From contig NZ_JAKNTO010000001.1 in the NCBI RefSeq assembly GCF_022440845.1, positions 1,364,001-1,428,000 on the forward strand: a stretch of DNA of 64,000 bases, in the 5' to 3' direction. Position numbers and translations under genes: made by a program. The stretch's first letter is position 1, and each line of letters opens with the position of its first letter. The notes below the pieces were generated by a model. It saw only the letters and a program-made list of their open reading frames with translations, ran no database searches and was not told the origin of the DNA. Below, piece by piece: positions 35,677-45,569 of this stretch. This stretch comes from Ruminococcus sp. OA3 (lineage in GTDB: Bacteria > Bacillota > Clostridia > Lachnospirales > Lachnospiraceae).

Positions 35677-36978
35677 ATGAAAAAGATTATCTATACTAAG
35701 TACTCCAATGAGCGGTCGGCGCCGTATGCGATCCGCACGGATATCGTAAAGGACGAGACGGGTATGCGTACGGTGAGGAAAACACCGTGTTATCCTGACG
35801 GGAGGCAGCACATAGGGAATATCAGCCGGTTTTATACAGCGTTATCCAGACAGTATGAAAACACTCCGATCAGGATGAACGCCTGCCGGGTATGTGATGA
35901 TGGCGTGGAACTTGATTATTTAGAGGGAGTCACCCTGGAGGAGCAGATTGACACACTGATCGCCGGACAGAATTATGACGGTGCCAGAGAGCAGCTGATG
36001 TCCTATCTGCACACGGTAAAGAACTGTGGAGAGCAGTCTGAATTTCAGATGACAGAAGAGTTCTGCCGTGTATTTGGTAATATCAGTCTTCCCAGGGGGC
36101 TGAAGTCACTTGCAGTGACTGATATTGACATGGTGCTTGCCAACGTACTGGTGAGTGAGGGATGGAATCTGATTGACTATGAGTGGACATTTGAGTTTCC
36201 GGTTCCACTCTCATTTGTGTTATTTCGGATCATTCATTATTATACGCAGACGAGCGATAAGAGGAGCTGTGTCCGGGAATGGAATCTGTCCCGGGAGATG
36301 GGTATTACGGAGGAAGAGACTGCTCAGTACCTGCAGATGGAAAAGCATTTCCAGGATTATATTCAGGGGAACCATGTTCCTGTGCGGGAGATGTATGATG
36401 ACATTTCTCCCGGGGTACTCTCAGTGTATCAGCTTGCAGAGCGGGAACATAAAAAGAAGCGCGATGAACAGTTGCAGGTATTCTATTCTGACGGCGGTGA
36501 GTTCTCCGAAGGGCAGTCTTTGTATTACCCGATGCCGCAGGGACGGATACGTATCTGTCTCACATTTCCCGGGCATATCAAAAAGATCCGTCTGGATCCG
36601 TGTTCTTACGCAGGCGTGCTGACAATCAGCCAGCTGGAGTATATCGGGGGCGATCAGAAGAAATGTTCTTTTATCACGAACGGATTTGAGCTGGATGAGC
36701 AGCAGGTTATATTTGATACCATGGATCCACAGATACTGATCATGGAGATCCCGGATGGAGCCACCGCTCTGATGGTCGATTTCATCATGGATACGGCTAC
36801 ACAGGAGATCGCAGGCTTTCTGCATCGTATGCAGGAGGTGCCAAAACGGCAGAAAGAAGAAATAGCCAGGCTTTCAGAGGAGCTTATGCAGCGTGAACGG
36901 CTGATCAGCGAGATGGAACATACGAAAGTCTGGAGGGCATACCGGAAACTGAAAAAGATGACCGGAAAGGATAAGTAA
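35677..36978 (+). CDS. kinase-fold protein with C-terminal coiled coil, WbdD-like second half
   Basis: A 433-aa protein I do not recognise by name, but its first 180 residues follow a kinase plan: a candidate ATP lysine K35 in TVRKTP, a hinge ELDYLEGVTLEEQI (78-91), a catalytic loop TDIDMVLAN (148-156) and a metal site LIDYEW (165-170). Residues 250-390 are a separate beta-rich region. The last 40 residues (RQKEEIARLSEELMQRERLI) form a coiled coil. WbdD has methyltransferase, kinase and coiled-coil parts in the same order in one chain, and its coiled coil measures chain length. Here the parts are split over two genes. Kinase activity is inferred. Confidence 0.65.
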   Translation: MKKIIYTKYSNERSAPYAIRTDIVKDETGMRTVRKTPCYPDGRQHIGNISRFYTALSRQYENTPIRMNACRVCDDGVELDYLEGVTLEEQIDTLIAGQNYDGAREQLMSYLHTVKNCGEQSEFQMTEEFCRVFGNISLPRGLKSLAVTDIDMVLANVLVSEGWNLIDYEWTFEFPVPLSFVLFRIIHYYTQTSDKRSCVREWNLSREMGITEEETAQYLQMEKHFQDYIQGNHVPVREMYDDISPGVLSVYQLAEREHKKKRDEQLQVFYSDGGEFSEGQSLYYPMPQGRIRICLTFPGHIKKIRLDPCSYAGVLTISQLEYIGGDQKKCSFITNGFELDEQQVIFDTMDPQILIMEIPDGATALMVDFIMDTATQEIAGFLHRMQEVPKRQKEEIARLSEELMQRERLISEMEHTKVWRAYRKLKKMTGKDK

Positions 36979-36981
36979 CTG

Positions 36982-39486
36982 ATGGATAAGCTATACTGGA
37001 GTGTTGATTTTGAAGAAATACACTGTGAGGACGGGATACAATATGTGATCGGGGGCTGGGCATCCGGCCCGGACGGGCGGATGGTCAGCCATGAATTTCT
37101 GGCTGACGGGACAGCGTATCCCGTCCGGCTGGAGATCGAAGAGAGACCGGATGTACAGCAGGCGATTCCGGATGTCACAAAAAGGACGGATATCGGGTTC
37201 CGTCTGACGGTGGAAGACGCCGAGACACTCTGGAACAACCATAAAACGGCGGTTTTGTACCTCTCGGACGGACACACACGGGTGAAAGCTCTTGAGAAGA
37301 CTACAGATGAGATACGCAGGCTGTATCATGATGTCACGATCACGTACAAAATCGACATTGTGGAACAGACGGAGGGACTGATGACGATACAGGGGTGGGT
37401 TCTCGGAAGGTTTCATGACGAGCAGATACGCCTTCGTGATGAGCGGGGAAGAGAAATCCCGCATGAGATGATGCGTATCATCCGGACCGACGTCAACAAG
37501 GCGTATGGGGTCGCGAAAGAGGCAGAATATGCGCAGTGTGGCTTTCAGATACGCATTAAGCGCAAAGAGACGGACTGCCGGGAGTATCACCTTCAGTTTT
37601 CCAACTGTCTGACGATGAAGGAATATGTCGTCGATCTTAAGAGATTTGATTATGAACACTCCAGACGCGGAAAATTAAAAAAGCTGCTGGCGCCGGCACG
37701 CAGGAAAGAAAACAGGGCGTTTATCAGAGAACATGGGATGAAAGCCTTTATCAACCATATCAGGAGAGAACTGGAACCAGTATATGCGGATTACAATATC
37801 TGGCTCAAAGAACATACTGTCAGCAGGAGGGAACTGAAGGCACAGAGAAATCATACGTTCGCGTACTGTCCGAAGATCAGTATTGTGATTCCGCTGTATA
37901 ACACCCCCGCTGTTTTTCTGAAGGAAATGCTGGATTCATTGCTGGAACAGACGTATCAAAACGTGGAATTGTGCCTGGCTGACGGCAGCACGGAGAGCAG
38001 TGTGGGAGAGACCATCAGAGCGCATTACGGTCAGGATGGCCGCGTGAAATATCAGAAACTGGAGAAGAATCTGGGGATCTCTGAGAATACAAATGCGGCG
38101 CTTGCGATGGCGTCGGGCGAATATATCATGCTTGCGGATCATGACGATATTGTGGCGCCGGATGCTCTGTATGAGATCGTAAAGGCACTGAATGATGACC
38201 CGGAGACTGACATTATCTATACGGATGAGGATAAAGTCAGTATGGATGGCAAAAAGTACTACAGTCCCAATTTTAAATCGGATTTTAATATCGATCTTTT
38301 GAGAAGCGTCAACTATATCTGTCACATTTTTCTGGTCAGAAAGACGATCGCTGACAGGACTGGGGGATTTAACAGCCGGTTTGACGGTGCACAGGATTAT
38401 GATTTTATCCTTCGGTGTGTGGAGCAGACGGACCGGATTTACCATATTCCGAAAGCGCTGTACCACTGGAGGGCTCATCCGGATTCGACGGCGGGGAATC
38501 CTCAGAGCAAGCAGTATGCCGTAGATGCCGGAAGGCGTGCACTTGAGGAGCATTATGAGCGTCTCGGTATGCCTGCAGTTGTTGAAAATACGGATATTTT
38601 TGGGATTTACCGAACTGTTCTGAAGGTTCAGGGCAGTCCTGTGGTTACTGTCGTTATACTGAACAAAGATCACATCGATGACCTGGAAAAATGTGTGACA
38701 TCGATCGTGGAGAAGACGTCATATTTAAATTATGAGATTCTGGTGATCGAGAATAACAGTGAGCATCAGGAGACATTCGATTATTATCAGGAACTGCAGG
38801 CGAAATATGACTGTGTGAAGGTATTGACCTGGACGGATACGTTCAACTATGCGAGCATCAACAATTTTGGTGCCCGTCATGCGAAAGGGGATTATCTGCT
38901 CCTGCTGAACAACGATATTGAGGTGATCGCACCCGGATGGATGGAAGAGATGCTGGGTTACTGCCAGCGCCGTGATGTCGGAATCGTCGGTGCAAAGCTG
39001 TTCTATCCGGATGATACGATACAGCACGCAGGTGTAGTGATCGGTATGGGCGGCATCGCCGGACATATTCTCTGCCGGGCGGACGGGAAGGAATATGGGT
39101 ATAATGCACGTCTTGTGACGACGCAGGATATCAGTGCCGTTACAGCTGCCTGTCTCATGATCTCGCGTGAGGATTTTAACAGTATCGGAGGATTTGATGA
39201 GCGCTATACGGTGGCGTTCAATGATATCGACCTCTGTCTGAAAGTGAGGGAGCGGGGGAAACTGGTCGTGTTCAACCCCTATGTGACCCTGTACCACTAT
39301 GAGTCAAAGTCGAGAGGGCTTGAGGATACACCGGAAAAACTGGAGCGTTTCCGTACGGAAGTCGAGTATTTTCAGCAAAAGTGGAAGGACATTCTGAAGA
39401 ATGGCGATCCCTATTACAATGTTAATCTGACACTTGCGGACGGGGACTGCAGTTTGAAGAAGCATACGGAATTTCCCGGAATATAG
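36982..39486 (+). CDS. tandem GT2 glycosyltransferase with N-terminal beta domain (copy A)
   Basis: An 834-aa protein with two GT-A domains. Residues 1-230 form two beta-rich modules (MTIQGWVLGRFHDEQ marks the second). The first GT2 starts near 299 (ISIVIPLYNTPAVFLKEML) and has MLADHDDIVAPDAL; the second starts near 555 (VTVVILNKDHIDDLEKCV) with LLLNNDIEVI. The final segment YHYESKSRGLEDTPEKLE and GDPYYNVNLTL is shared with the genes at 39505 and 49508. Two active sites in one chain suit a polymerase making an alternating disaccharide, or two consecutive rhamnose linkages. dTDP-rhamnose is the likely donor by context. Confidence 0.85.
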   Translation: MDKLYWSVDFEEIHCEDGIQYVIGGWASGPDGRMVSHEFLADGTAYPVRLEIEERPDVQQAIPDVTKRTDIGFRLTVEDAETLWNNHKTAVLYLSDGHTRVKALEKTTDEIRRLYHDVTITYKIDIVEQTEGLMTIQGWVLGRFHDEQIRLRDERGREIPHEMMRIIRTDVNKAYGVAKEAEYAQCGFQIRIKRKETDCREYHLQFSNCLTMKEYVVDLKRFDYEHSRRGKLKKLLAPARRKENRAFIREHGMKAFINHIRRELEPVYADYNIWLKEHTVSRRELKAQRNHTFAYCPKISIVIPLYNTPAVFLKEMLDSLLEQTYQNVELCLADGSTESSVGETIRAHYGQDGRVKYQKLEKNLGISENTNAALAMASGEYIMLADHDDIVAPDALYEIVKALNDDPETDIIYTDEDKVSMDGKKYYSPNFKSDFNIDLLRSVNYICHIFLVRKTIADRTGGFNSRFDGAQDYDFILRCVEQTDRIYHIPKALYHWRAHPDSTAGNPQSKQYAVDAGRRALEEHYERLGMPAVVENTDIFGIYRTVLKVQGSPVVTVVILNKDHIDDLEKCVTSIVEKTSYLNYEILVIENNSEHQETFDYYQELQAKYDCVKVLTWTDTFNYASINNFGARHAKGDYLLLLNNDIEVIAPGWMEEMLGYCQRRDVGIVGAKLFYPDDTIQHAGVVIGMGGIAGHILCRADGKEYGYNARLVTTQDISAVTAACLMISREDFNSIGGFDERYTVAFNDIDLCLKVRERGKLVVFNPYVTLYHYESKSRGLEDTPEKLERFRTEVEYFQQKWKDILKNGDPYYNVNLTLADGDCSLKKHTEFPGI

Positions 39487-39504
39487 AACGCGGAGGAAAG
39501 ATAC

Positions 39505-41952
39505 GTGCAAAGAGAATTATTTGAAGTAAAAAGAGAACGCTTCCATCTGCTGGACCCTGATGTGTATATCCTGCAGGGAAGCTGGCCGAAGGAATACGAA
39601 CCGCAGGTCCTGCTGGACGGGTGCCGGGTTACGGATGTCACACTGGAAGACTGGGAAAATACGAGCGCGCTTGAGCGGTTTGCGGATCTGGACCTGATGA
39701 AGGGGAAAAAGGTTACGCTTTCCGTCCGGCTTCCTAAGGACCTGAATCATTGTAAACGGCTGAAGATCTATGCCCTGCTTGGAAATGAGAAAATCCTCTG
39801 GTTTTCCATTGCGGTGCGGGATCTTGTCAGACGGCGGGAAAAGCCATTCTATTATATTGAGGAAGAGAAAGTCAGCCCGTCGTCCAGAACGCTGAAGGTC
39901 AGAGGCTGGGCTGTGTACCGGACACCCGTGATGATCAGCGTTTATGATGAACACGGCAAAAAGATCTCCTGTGATATTCAGAGGAATAACCGGATGGATG
40001 TCGTGGAAATGTTTAAAGAGACGCCAGTCGAGAGCAAATGCGGGTTTTATCTGGAACTTGACAGCGTGAAGACGAAGACGGTGTACCTCGTGTTCAGGGC
40101 AAAGGGCAGCAAGGCAGTCTACCCTGTTCAGATGCAGACGGCGTTTATCATAAAAAATAAAGTTCAGCGGGTGGCCAAAAAGGGTACGCGTTATCTGGCG
40201 TCCCACGGTGTAAAGGCACTTGCCGTAAAAGTCGCAGGTAAGATCGCCGGTATGAAGAAAGCGCCGGTGTCATATGACAAATGGCTTCCCAGACACCTGC
40301 CGACATCGGCAGAGCTGGACAGACAGCGCCAGGCGGTATTTGCAGTCCGGCCCAGGTTCAGCATCGTGGTACCGCTCTACAAGACGCCGCTGCTTTATCT
40401 GGAGGCACTGATCGCGTCTGTGAAAGAGCAGACATACCCCGAGTGGGAACTTTGCCTGTCGGACGGAAGCGGACCGGATTCACCGATTGCGGACGCCCTT
40501 TTGCGGTATGCGGGGGCTGATGAACGCATCAGAGTGATCTCTCATGAGGCGCCGCTTAAGATTTCGGAGAATACAAATGCGGCAATCAGTGCGGCGACGG
40601 GCGAATTTATCATATTTGCCGACCATGATGATGTTCTGACGCCGAATGCACTGTATGAGTGTGTGAAGGCGCTGAACGAGCAGCCGGAAACAGAAATCTT
40701 TTATTCGGATGAGGACAAGATGTCCATGGACGGGCATAAGTTCTTTCAGCCTCACTTCAAACCGGATTTTAACCTGGATCTGCTGTGTACAGTCAATTAT
40801 ATCTGCCATCTGTTTGTGGTAAAGCGCAGCGTAATCGAAAAGGCGGGGAAACTCCGGCCAGAATTTGACGGAGCGCAGGATTATGATTTTATCTTCCGCT
40901 GTGTTGAGGCGAGCGATAAGATCTGCCATATTCCGAAGATACTTTACCACTGGCGCAGCCATGAGGACTCCACATCGGAAAATCCGGAGAGCAAGCTGTA
41001 TGCATTTGATGCCGGACAGCGTGCTGTGCAGGCGCATTACGACAGGCTGGGAATCCGTGCAGAGGTTTCCAAAGGCGAGTACCTGGGGCTGTACCGTACC
41101 AGATTCCTGCGGGATTACGATCCGCTGATCTCCATTATCATTCCGAACAAGGATCATACGGAAGATCTGGACCGGTGTATTCAGTCGATCGAAGAGAAAT
41201 CCACATACAAAAATTATGAATATATCATTGTGGAAAATAACAGTACTAAAGAGGAGACATTTGCGTACTATAAAAAGCTGGAACTCGAAAACCCCAGGGC
41301 TCATGTGATTTACTGGGACGGCATTTTCAACTACTCCCTGATCAATAATTTCGGCGCGCAGCATGCCAGGGGCGAATATTTTCTGCTTCTGAACAACGAC
41401 ACGGAGATCATCAACCCGGACTGCCTGGAGGAACTTCTCGGATATTGTATGCGTGATGACGTGGGCGCTGTGGGTGCCCGGCTGTATTTTGAGGATGACA
41501 CAATTCAGCATGCGGGCGTCGTGATTGGATTCGGCGGCATTGCAGGCCACTGTTTCGTGATGCAGCCGAGAGGCTATACGGGTTACTGTCACAGGATTAT
41601 CTGCGCACAGGATTACAGTGCGGTAACGGCCGCCTGTATGATGGTGAAGAGAAGTATCTTTGAACAGGTCGGAGGATTGAGTGAAGAACTGCAGGTGGCA
41701 TTTAACGACATTGATTTCTGCATGAAGATAAGAAAGGCGGGAAAGCTGATTGTATACAACCCATATGCAGAGCTTTACCATTATGAATCCAAGTCCAGAG
41801 GACTGGAGGACACTCCGGAAAAAGTAGCGCGGTTTAACCGGGAGATCGCTATCTTCGAAAAGAAGTGGCCGGATATTTTCAAAACGGGGGATCCGTATTA
41901 TAACCCGAATCTGACGCTTGACAGTCAGGATTTTTCACTGAGACGGATATAG
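39505..41952 (+). CDS. tandem GT2 glycosyltransferase with N-terminal beta domain (copy B)
   Basis: An 815-aa paralogue of the preceding gene. It starts with GTG after CGGAGGAAAG. The N-terminal 220 residues are beta-rich (LKVRGWAVYRTPVMISVYDE). The first GT2 begins near 284 (FSIVVPLYKTPLLYLEALI) with IFADHDDVLTPNAL, the second near 542 (ISIIIPNKDHTEDLDRCI) with LLLNNDTEII. The same C-terminal signature YHYESKSRGLEDTPEKV is present. Divergence from copy A is spread over all domains, which indicates an old duplication with different linkage specificities rather than a recent copy. Confidence 0.85.
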   Translation: MQRELFEVKRERFHLLDPDVYILQGSWPKEYEPQVLLDGCRVTDVTLEDWENTSALERFADLDLMKGKKVTLSVRLPKDLNHCKRLKIYALLGNEKILWFSIAVRDLVRRREKPFYYIEEEKVSPSSRTLKVRGWAVYRTPVMISVYDEHGKKISCDIQRNNRMDVVEMFKETPVESKCGFYLELDSVKTKTVYLVFRAKGSKAVYPVQMQTAFIIKNKVQRVAKKGTRYLASHGVKALAVKVAGKIAGMKKAPVSYDKWLPRHLPTSAELDRQRQAVFAVRPRFSIVVPLYKTPLLYLEALIASVKEQTYPEWELCLSDGSGPDSPIADALLRYAGADERIRVISHEAPLKISENTNAAISAATGEFIIFADHDDVLTPNALYECVKALNEQPETEIFYSDEDKMSMDGHKFFQPHFKPDFNLDLLCTVNYICHLFVVKRSVIEKAGKLRPEFDGAQDYDFIFRCVEASDKICHIPKILYHWRSHEDSTSENPESKLYAFDAGQRAVQAHYDRLGIRAEVSKGEYLGLYRTRFLRDYDPLISIIIPNKDHTEDLDRCIQSIEEKSTYKNYEYIIVENNSTKEETFAYYKKLELENPRAHVIYWDGIFNYSLINNFGAQHARGEYFLLLNNDTEIINPDCLEELLGYCMRDDVGAVGARLYFEDDTIQHAGVVIGFGGIAGHCFVMQPRGYTGYCHRIICAQDYSAVTAACMMVKRSIFEQVGGLSEELQVAFNDIDFCMKIRKAGKLIVYNPYAELYHYESKSRGLEDTPEKVARFNREIAIFEKKWPDIFKTGDPYYNPNLTLDSQDFSLRRI

Positions 41953-41967
41953 GAGGATAAGATAACG

Positions 41968-42810
41968 ATGCGAGTATTGGTAACTGGAGTCAAAGGCCAG
42001 CTTGGCTATGACGTGGTAAATGAGCTTACAAAACGCGGTCATGAGGCCGTAGGCGTCGATGTGGAGGAGATGGACATCACAGACCCCGGAGCTGTGGAGC
42101 GTGTCATCACTGATGCGCGTGTGGAAGCAGTCATCCACTGTGCCGCATACACCGCCGTTGATGCTGCGGAGGACCATGTGGACATCTGCCGCAGGGTCAA
42201 CGCGTACGGAACCGAAAATGTAGCGAAAGTCTGTGAAAAACTGGACCTGAAGATGATGTACATCAGCACGGATTACGTTTTTGACGGGGAGGGGACGCGC
42301 CCCTGGGAGCCGGATGACGAAAGGCATCCCTTGAACGTCTATGGACAGACAAAGTATGAGGGTGAAGTGGCGGTTACAGATCACGTCGCTAGATTTTTTA
42401 TCGTCCGTATCGCCTGGGTGTTCGGTGTGAACGGCAAAAATTTTATCAAGACCATGCTGAATCTCGGAAAAACGCACGATACACTTACGGTTGTAAATGA
42501 TCAGACGGGTTCTCCGACTTATACGTACGATCTGGCAGTGCTGCTTGTGGATATGATTCATACAGATAAATACGGATTTTACCATGCGACAAATGAAGGA
42601 CTTTGTACCTGGTATGAATTTGCAGTGGAAATTTTCCGTCAGGCAGGTATGGATGTCAACGTGCTACCGGTGAGTGCCAGCGAATACCCGGCCAAAGCGA
42701 AACGTCCGTCCAACAGCCGCATGAACAAAGACAAACTGGATGAGAACGGCTTTCAGAGACTCCCGTCATGGCAGGATGCACTGGGCCGTTATCTGAAAGA
42801 GATCCAGTGA
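41968..42810 (+). CDS. rmlD: dTDP-4-dehydrorhamnose reductase
   Basis: A 280-aa SDR of usual RmlD length. It has the NADPH loop TGVKGQLGYDV (6-16), the catalytic STDYVFDGEG and YGQTKYEGE (Tyr and Lys), and TGSPTYTYDLA in the substrate domain. It completes dTDP-L-rhamnose synthesis begun by rmlBAC at 30001-32598. AGGAGG is a strong ribosome site. The 9-kb separation from rmlC, filled by exporter and transferase genes, supports one functional rhamnose-polymer block. Confidence 0.95.
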   Translation: MRVLVTGVKGQLGYDVVNELTKRGHEAVGVDVEEMDITDPGAVERVITDARVEAVIHCAAYTAVDAAEDHVDICRRVNAYGTENVAKVCEKLDLKMMYISTDYVFDGEGTRPWEPDDERHPLNVYGQTKYEGEVAVTDHVARFFIVRIAWVFGVNGKNFIKTMLNLGKTHDTLTVVNDQTGSPTYTYDLAVLLVDMIHTDKYGFYHATNEGLCTWYEFAVEIFRQAGMDVNVLPVSASEYPAKAKRPSNSRMNKDKLDENGFQRLPSWQDALGRYLKEIQ

Positions 42811-42827
42811 GTCCTGGGAGATGTCAA

Positions 42828-44249
42828 ATGAAGGGTGAAAAAAAAGAGTTCCGTATTGAGCTGGTATTTTTAATTGCCGTTTTCATTTTTCTGGTTCTGT
42901 GGGCAGTTGTCCAGCCGTTTAATGCATCGCCGGATGAAGCAATGCGGTATCAGATCGTAGATTTTATTGTACGTCATGGTACGCTGCCTCACGGCGGTGA
43001 CCCGGAAGTCCGTGATGCAATGTGGGGAATCTCCTATGGATTCAATCCGATTCTGCCGTACATTTTTTCAGCTGGGTTTGTCAAAGTCACATCTTTTTTT
43101 ACGTCGAATGAGCAGACACTGCTGATGGCCGCACGTATGGTAAACGTACTGCTGGGGACCGGGTTTGCCTTTCTGGTGAGGCGGATCTCACGTCAGTTGT
43201 TTCAGAAGCCGGGCGGATGGTTTTTTACGCTTGCAGTGACCTTTCTCCCGGGCTGTATGTTCGTGTTCTCCTATGTAAACACGGACGGACTGGCGCTGTT
43301 CGCAACGGCTCTGATCATCCTGATGTGGGTGCGGGCGTTACAAAGCGGCTGGGAGATCAGGACATGTGCAGGGCTCGGGATGGGCATTGGACTGTGCGCC
43401 ATGTCATACTACAATGCATACGGAGTGATTCTGGCGAGTATACTGTTTTTCTGTGCCACAGTACTGATGTGCAGGGACAGAAAATGGGATTTTCGGTTTC
43501 TGTTTTCGAGAGGATTTCTGATCACGGGGGTTGTTGTGGTGATCGCGGGCTGGTGGTTCATCCGCAGTTATATCATCTATGACGGTGACATTCTGGGAAT
43601 GCAGACATCGTCGCAGTATGCCGAGATGTATGCTGTGGAGGAGCTGAAGCCGTCAAACCGTCAGACGATTCAGTCCACGGGAATGTCTGTTCTGGGAATG
43701 ATGGCGTTTGTGCCTGGAGACTGGCAGCATAACTGGCTGATGACGGTGATGGTGAGTTTTATAGGCACGTTCGGCTTCATGAAAGTCTTTATGCCGTTTC
43801 TGCTAAGCAAATTGTATATTCTGCTGTTTGGTGTCGGAGGGGCCGGGATACTGACCGGTATCCGACAGTTATTTTTCGTCAGGAAGGACAGCTGTGAGAG
43901 CAGAAAAGTCATGGTCGGACGGGAGAGTGCACTGGTGAAGGTCGTTTACAGACGGGAGAGATGGAACCCGCAAAATCTGTTCCGGTGGGCAATGCTTGTG
44001 ACGATGGCCGTTCCGCCCATCGTGCTGGTATGGTATGCTTATACGAGCGATTTTCAGGCACAGGGGAGGTATGTGATGCCTGCTGTGATACCCATCATGT
44101 ATTTTGTGACACTCGGTTATGAGCAGTGGTTTTCGAGGATTTTAAAAAAAGAAAAAGCCGGCAGGTGGTTTTTTCTGGCCGCCTGTATTTTCTTTATCGT
44201 CAGTGCAGTTTATACTTATGTGGCGGTCTTTCTGCCGTCCTGCAGATAA
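42828..44249 (+). CDS. polytopic membrane protein, GT-C/DUF2142-like
   Basis: A 473-aa protein with about 11 helices. The first outer loop carries FNASPDEAMRYQIVDF near residues 31-46, the position and acidic pattern of GT-C transferases that use polyprenyl-linked sugars; an extended outer loop near 240-285 follows. The ATG at 42828 is used: the earlier in-frame ATG at 42768 lies inside rmlD. It ends at a bidirectional terminator. With the ArnC-like GT2 at 46537 nearby, it could be the enzyme that transfers the lipid-linked sugar outside the cell. Substrate unknown. Confidence 0.65.
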   Translation: MKGEKKEFRIELVFLIAVFIFLVLWAVVQPFNASPDEAMRYQIVDFIVRHGTLPHGGDPEVRDAMWGISYGFNPILPYIFSAGFVKVTSFFTSNEQTLLMAARMVNVLLGTGFAFLVRRISRQLFQKPGGWFFTLAVTFLPGCMFVFSYVNTDGLALFATALIILMWVRALQSGWEIRTCAGLGMGIGLCAMSYYNAYGVILASILFFCATVLMCRDRKWDFRFLFSRGFLITGVVVVIAGWWFIRSYIIYDGDILGMQTSSQYAEMYAVEELKPSNRQTIQSTGMSVLGMMAFVPGDWQHNWLMTVMVSFIGTFGFMKVFMPFLLSKLYILLFGVGGAGILTGIRQLFFVRKDSCESRKVMVGRESALVKVVYRRERWNPQNLFRWAMLVTMAVPPIVLVWYAYTSDFQAQGRYVMPAVIPIMYFVTLGYEQWFSRILKKEKAGRWFFLAACIFFIVSAVYTYVAVFLPSCR

Positions 44250-44252
44250 TCC

Positions 44253-44299
44253 AAAATGCCCCTGAGCTTCTCTCTTTGATGAAGCGCAGGGGCATTTTT
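44253..44299. terminator. bidirectional intrinsic terminator
   Basis: AAAATGCCCCTG and GCTTC on the left pair with GAAGC and CAGGGGCATTTTT on the right around a 10-nt loop, with one mismatch per arm. A-run and T-run flank the stem, so it works on both strands. It lies between convergent genes ending at 44249 and 44307. Confidence 0.9.
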
Positions 44300-44306
44300 G
44301 TATGTT

Positions 44307-45566
44307 TCAGTAAATCTCCGGATACCGGGGCATCTCATTCTGGTAGAGAAGTTCCTGACCGCGGATATCTTTAACGGTAATCGTATCATAGATCCTCTGT
44401 GTGACGCTGTCGATGTAAGGACGTGTCTTTCCGGTAATATCATAGCGTGCAAAGTAGGGGTTGGGACCATGCATGACAACAGCCTCGCCGTCCTGGTAAA
44501 ACAGCTGGCTTTCTGCAACCTCCGGCCATTCTGTGATGTCAAGAGCAGCCTGCTGGTTGCCTACATAGCCAGGCCTGCTGTGAAAATACAGGACCGCGCT
44601 GTGCTTTGTCATAAACGCAGAGTGGTCTTTCAAAGTTTTCCTAAGAGAATCCCTGTCATAGATGGAATCGAGAAGCAGCTTTTCTATGGACAGGCCGCTG
44701 CTGTATTCTATGAGTTCGTGCTCATATCCCAGGAAGCGTCCTGCGATCTCACAGACCTCCACTTCCTGCCCGGGGGACCAGAAAAACTGCATGGACAGTG
44801 CCCCTTCCGTCTGACCGGTGGCGGCGATGAAATTCTCCAGGATCTTTTTGGCGGGTTCATAGACATCATAGATCAGACGGGACGGATAGACGTTTCTGGT
44901 GCTGATTGGAACATCACGTGTTCCGGTCCCGGTCTTTTCACGGTCTGCAATACTGAGGATATGAACCTGACCGTCCAGTACCCAGGACATCAGATTGAAT
45001 TCATATCCGGTATTGTATTCTTCAACGATAATTTCTTTCACGCGGGAGGTTGAGCAGGCGCGGGAGAAATACCGGCGTACTTCTGAAGGAGAATTCAGCA
45101 CATACAGTCCGCGGGAGCCATACATATCAAGTGGTTTGGTCACGACCGGAAAACGCAGTGCCGAAAGTTCCGTGTCAGAGAAACCGCGTTTCAGGCAAAC
45201 GTGGCGCGGTGTGGCAATATTGAGCGAATTCAAAAGCTGCTTCATTTTCATTTTGTTTCGGTAAAACGGCAGCTGTTCAGGTTTGAGATAGCAATTCAGG
45301 CCAGCCTTGTCGGAGGATTTGACCATGCACTCAAACAGGAGGTCAGAAAACGAAGTGATAATGGCATCTACATCGTGCTGTCTTGCATAGCGCGACAGTG
45401 ACACCGTCTCGCGGACATCGATATCGTAGGCAAAATCTGCAATCTGCTTTGCAGGACTGTCGGGATATCCGTCACAGACAACGGTGCAGATGCCCCGCTC
45501 CTTTGCCAGCTGTACCAACTGTGTAAATTCACTGAGGGAACCTAAAATCATTAATCGTTTTTTCAT
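44307..45566 (-). CDS. ATP-grasp domain protein
   Basis: A 419-aa protein with a pre-ATP-grasp Rossmann part (1-110: LMILGSLSEFTQLVQLAKER), an ATP-grasp part with PVVTKPLDMYGSRGLYVLNS near 140-159 (lysine and glycine-rich loop), IIVEEYNTGYEFNLMSWVLD and a metal-site region EVEVCEIAGRFLG. This is the carbamoyl-phosphate-synthase/biotin-carboxylase-like superfamily that joins a carboxylate to an amine or thiol. It is the third gene of a minus-strand operon after an ArnC-like GT2 and a PLP enzyme. A plausible task is attaching an amino acid or other acid to an amino sugar. Substrates are unknown. Confidence 0.8.
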   Translation of the reverse strand: MKKRLMILGSLSEFTQLVQLAKERGICTVVCDGYPDSPAKQIADFAYDIDVRETVSLSRYARQHDVDAIITSFSDLLFECMVKSSDKAGLNCYLKPEQLPFYRNKMKMKQLLNSLNIATPRHVCLKRGFSDTELSALRFPVVTKPLDMYGSRGLYVLNSPSEVRRYFSRACSTSRVKEIIVEEYNTGYEFNLMSWVLDGQVHILSIADREKTGTGTRDVPISTRNVYPSRLIYDVYEPAKKILENFIAATGQTEGALSMQFFWSPGQEVEVCEIAGRFLGYEHELIEYSSGLSIEKLLLDSIYDRDSLRKTLKDHSAFMTKHSAVLYFHSRPGYVGNQQAALDITEWPEVAESQLFYQDGEAVVMHGPNPYFARYDITGKTRPYIDSVTQRIYDTITVKDIRGQELLYQNEMPRYPEIY

Positions 45567-45569
45567 AGA

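Noticed and set aside
40480-41781. 433-aa open frame on the minus strand inside the tandem GT2 gene (copy B)
   Set aside because: It is the complement of strongly conserved GT2 coding sequence, has no ribosome site or family motif, and similar long antisense frames occur opposite the paralogues, as expected from codon usage.
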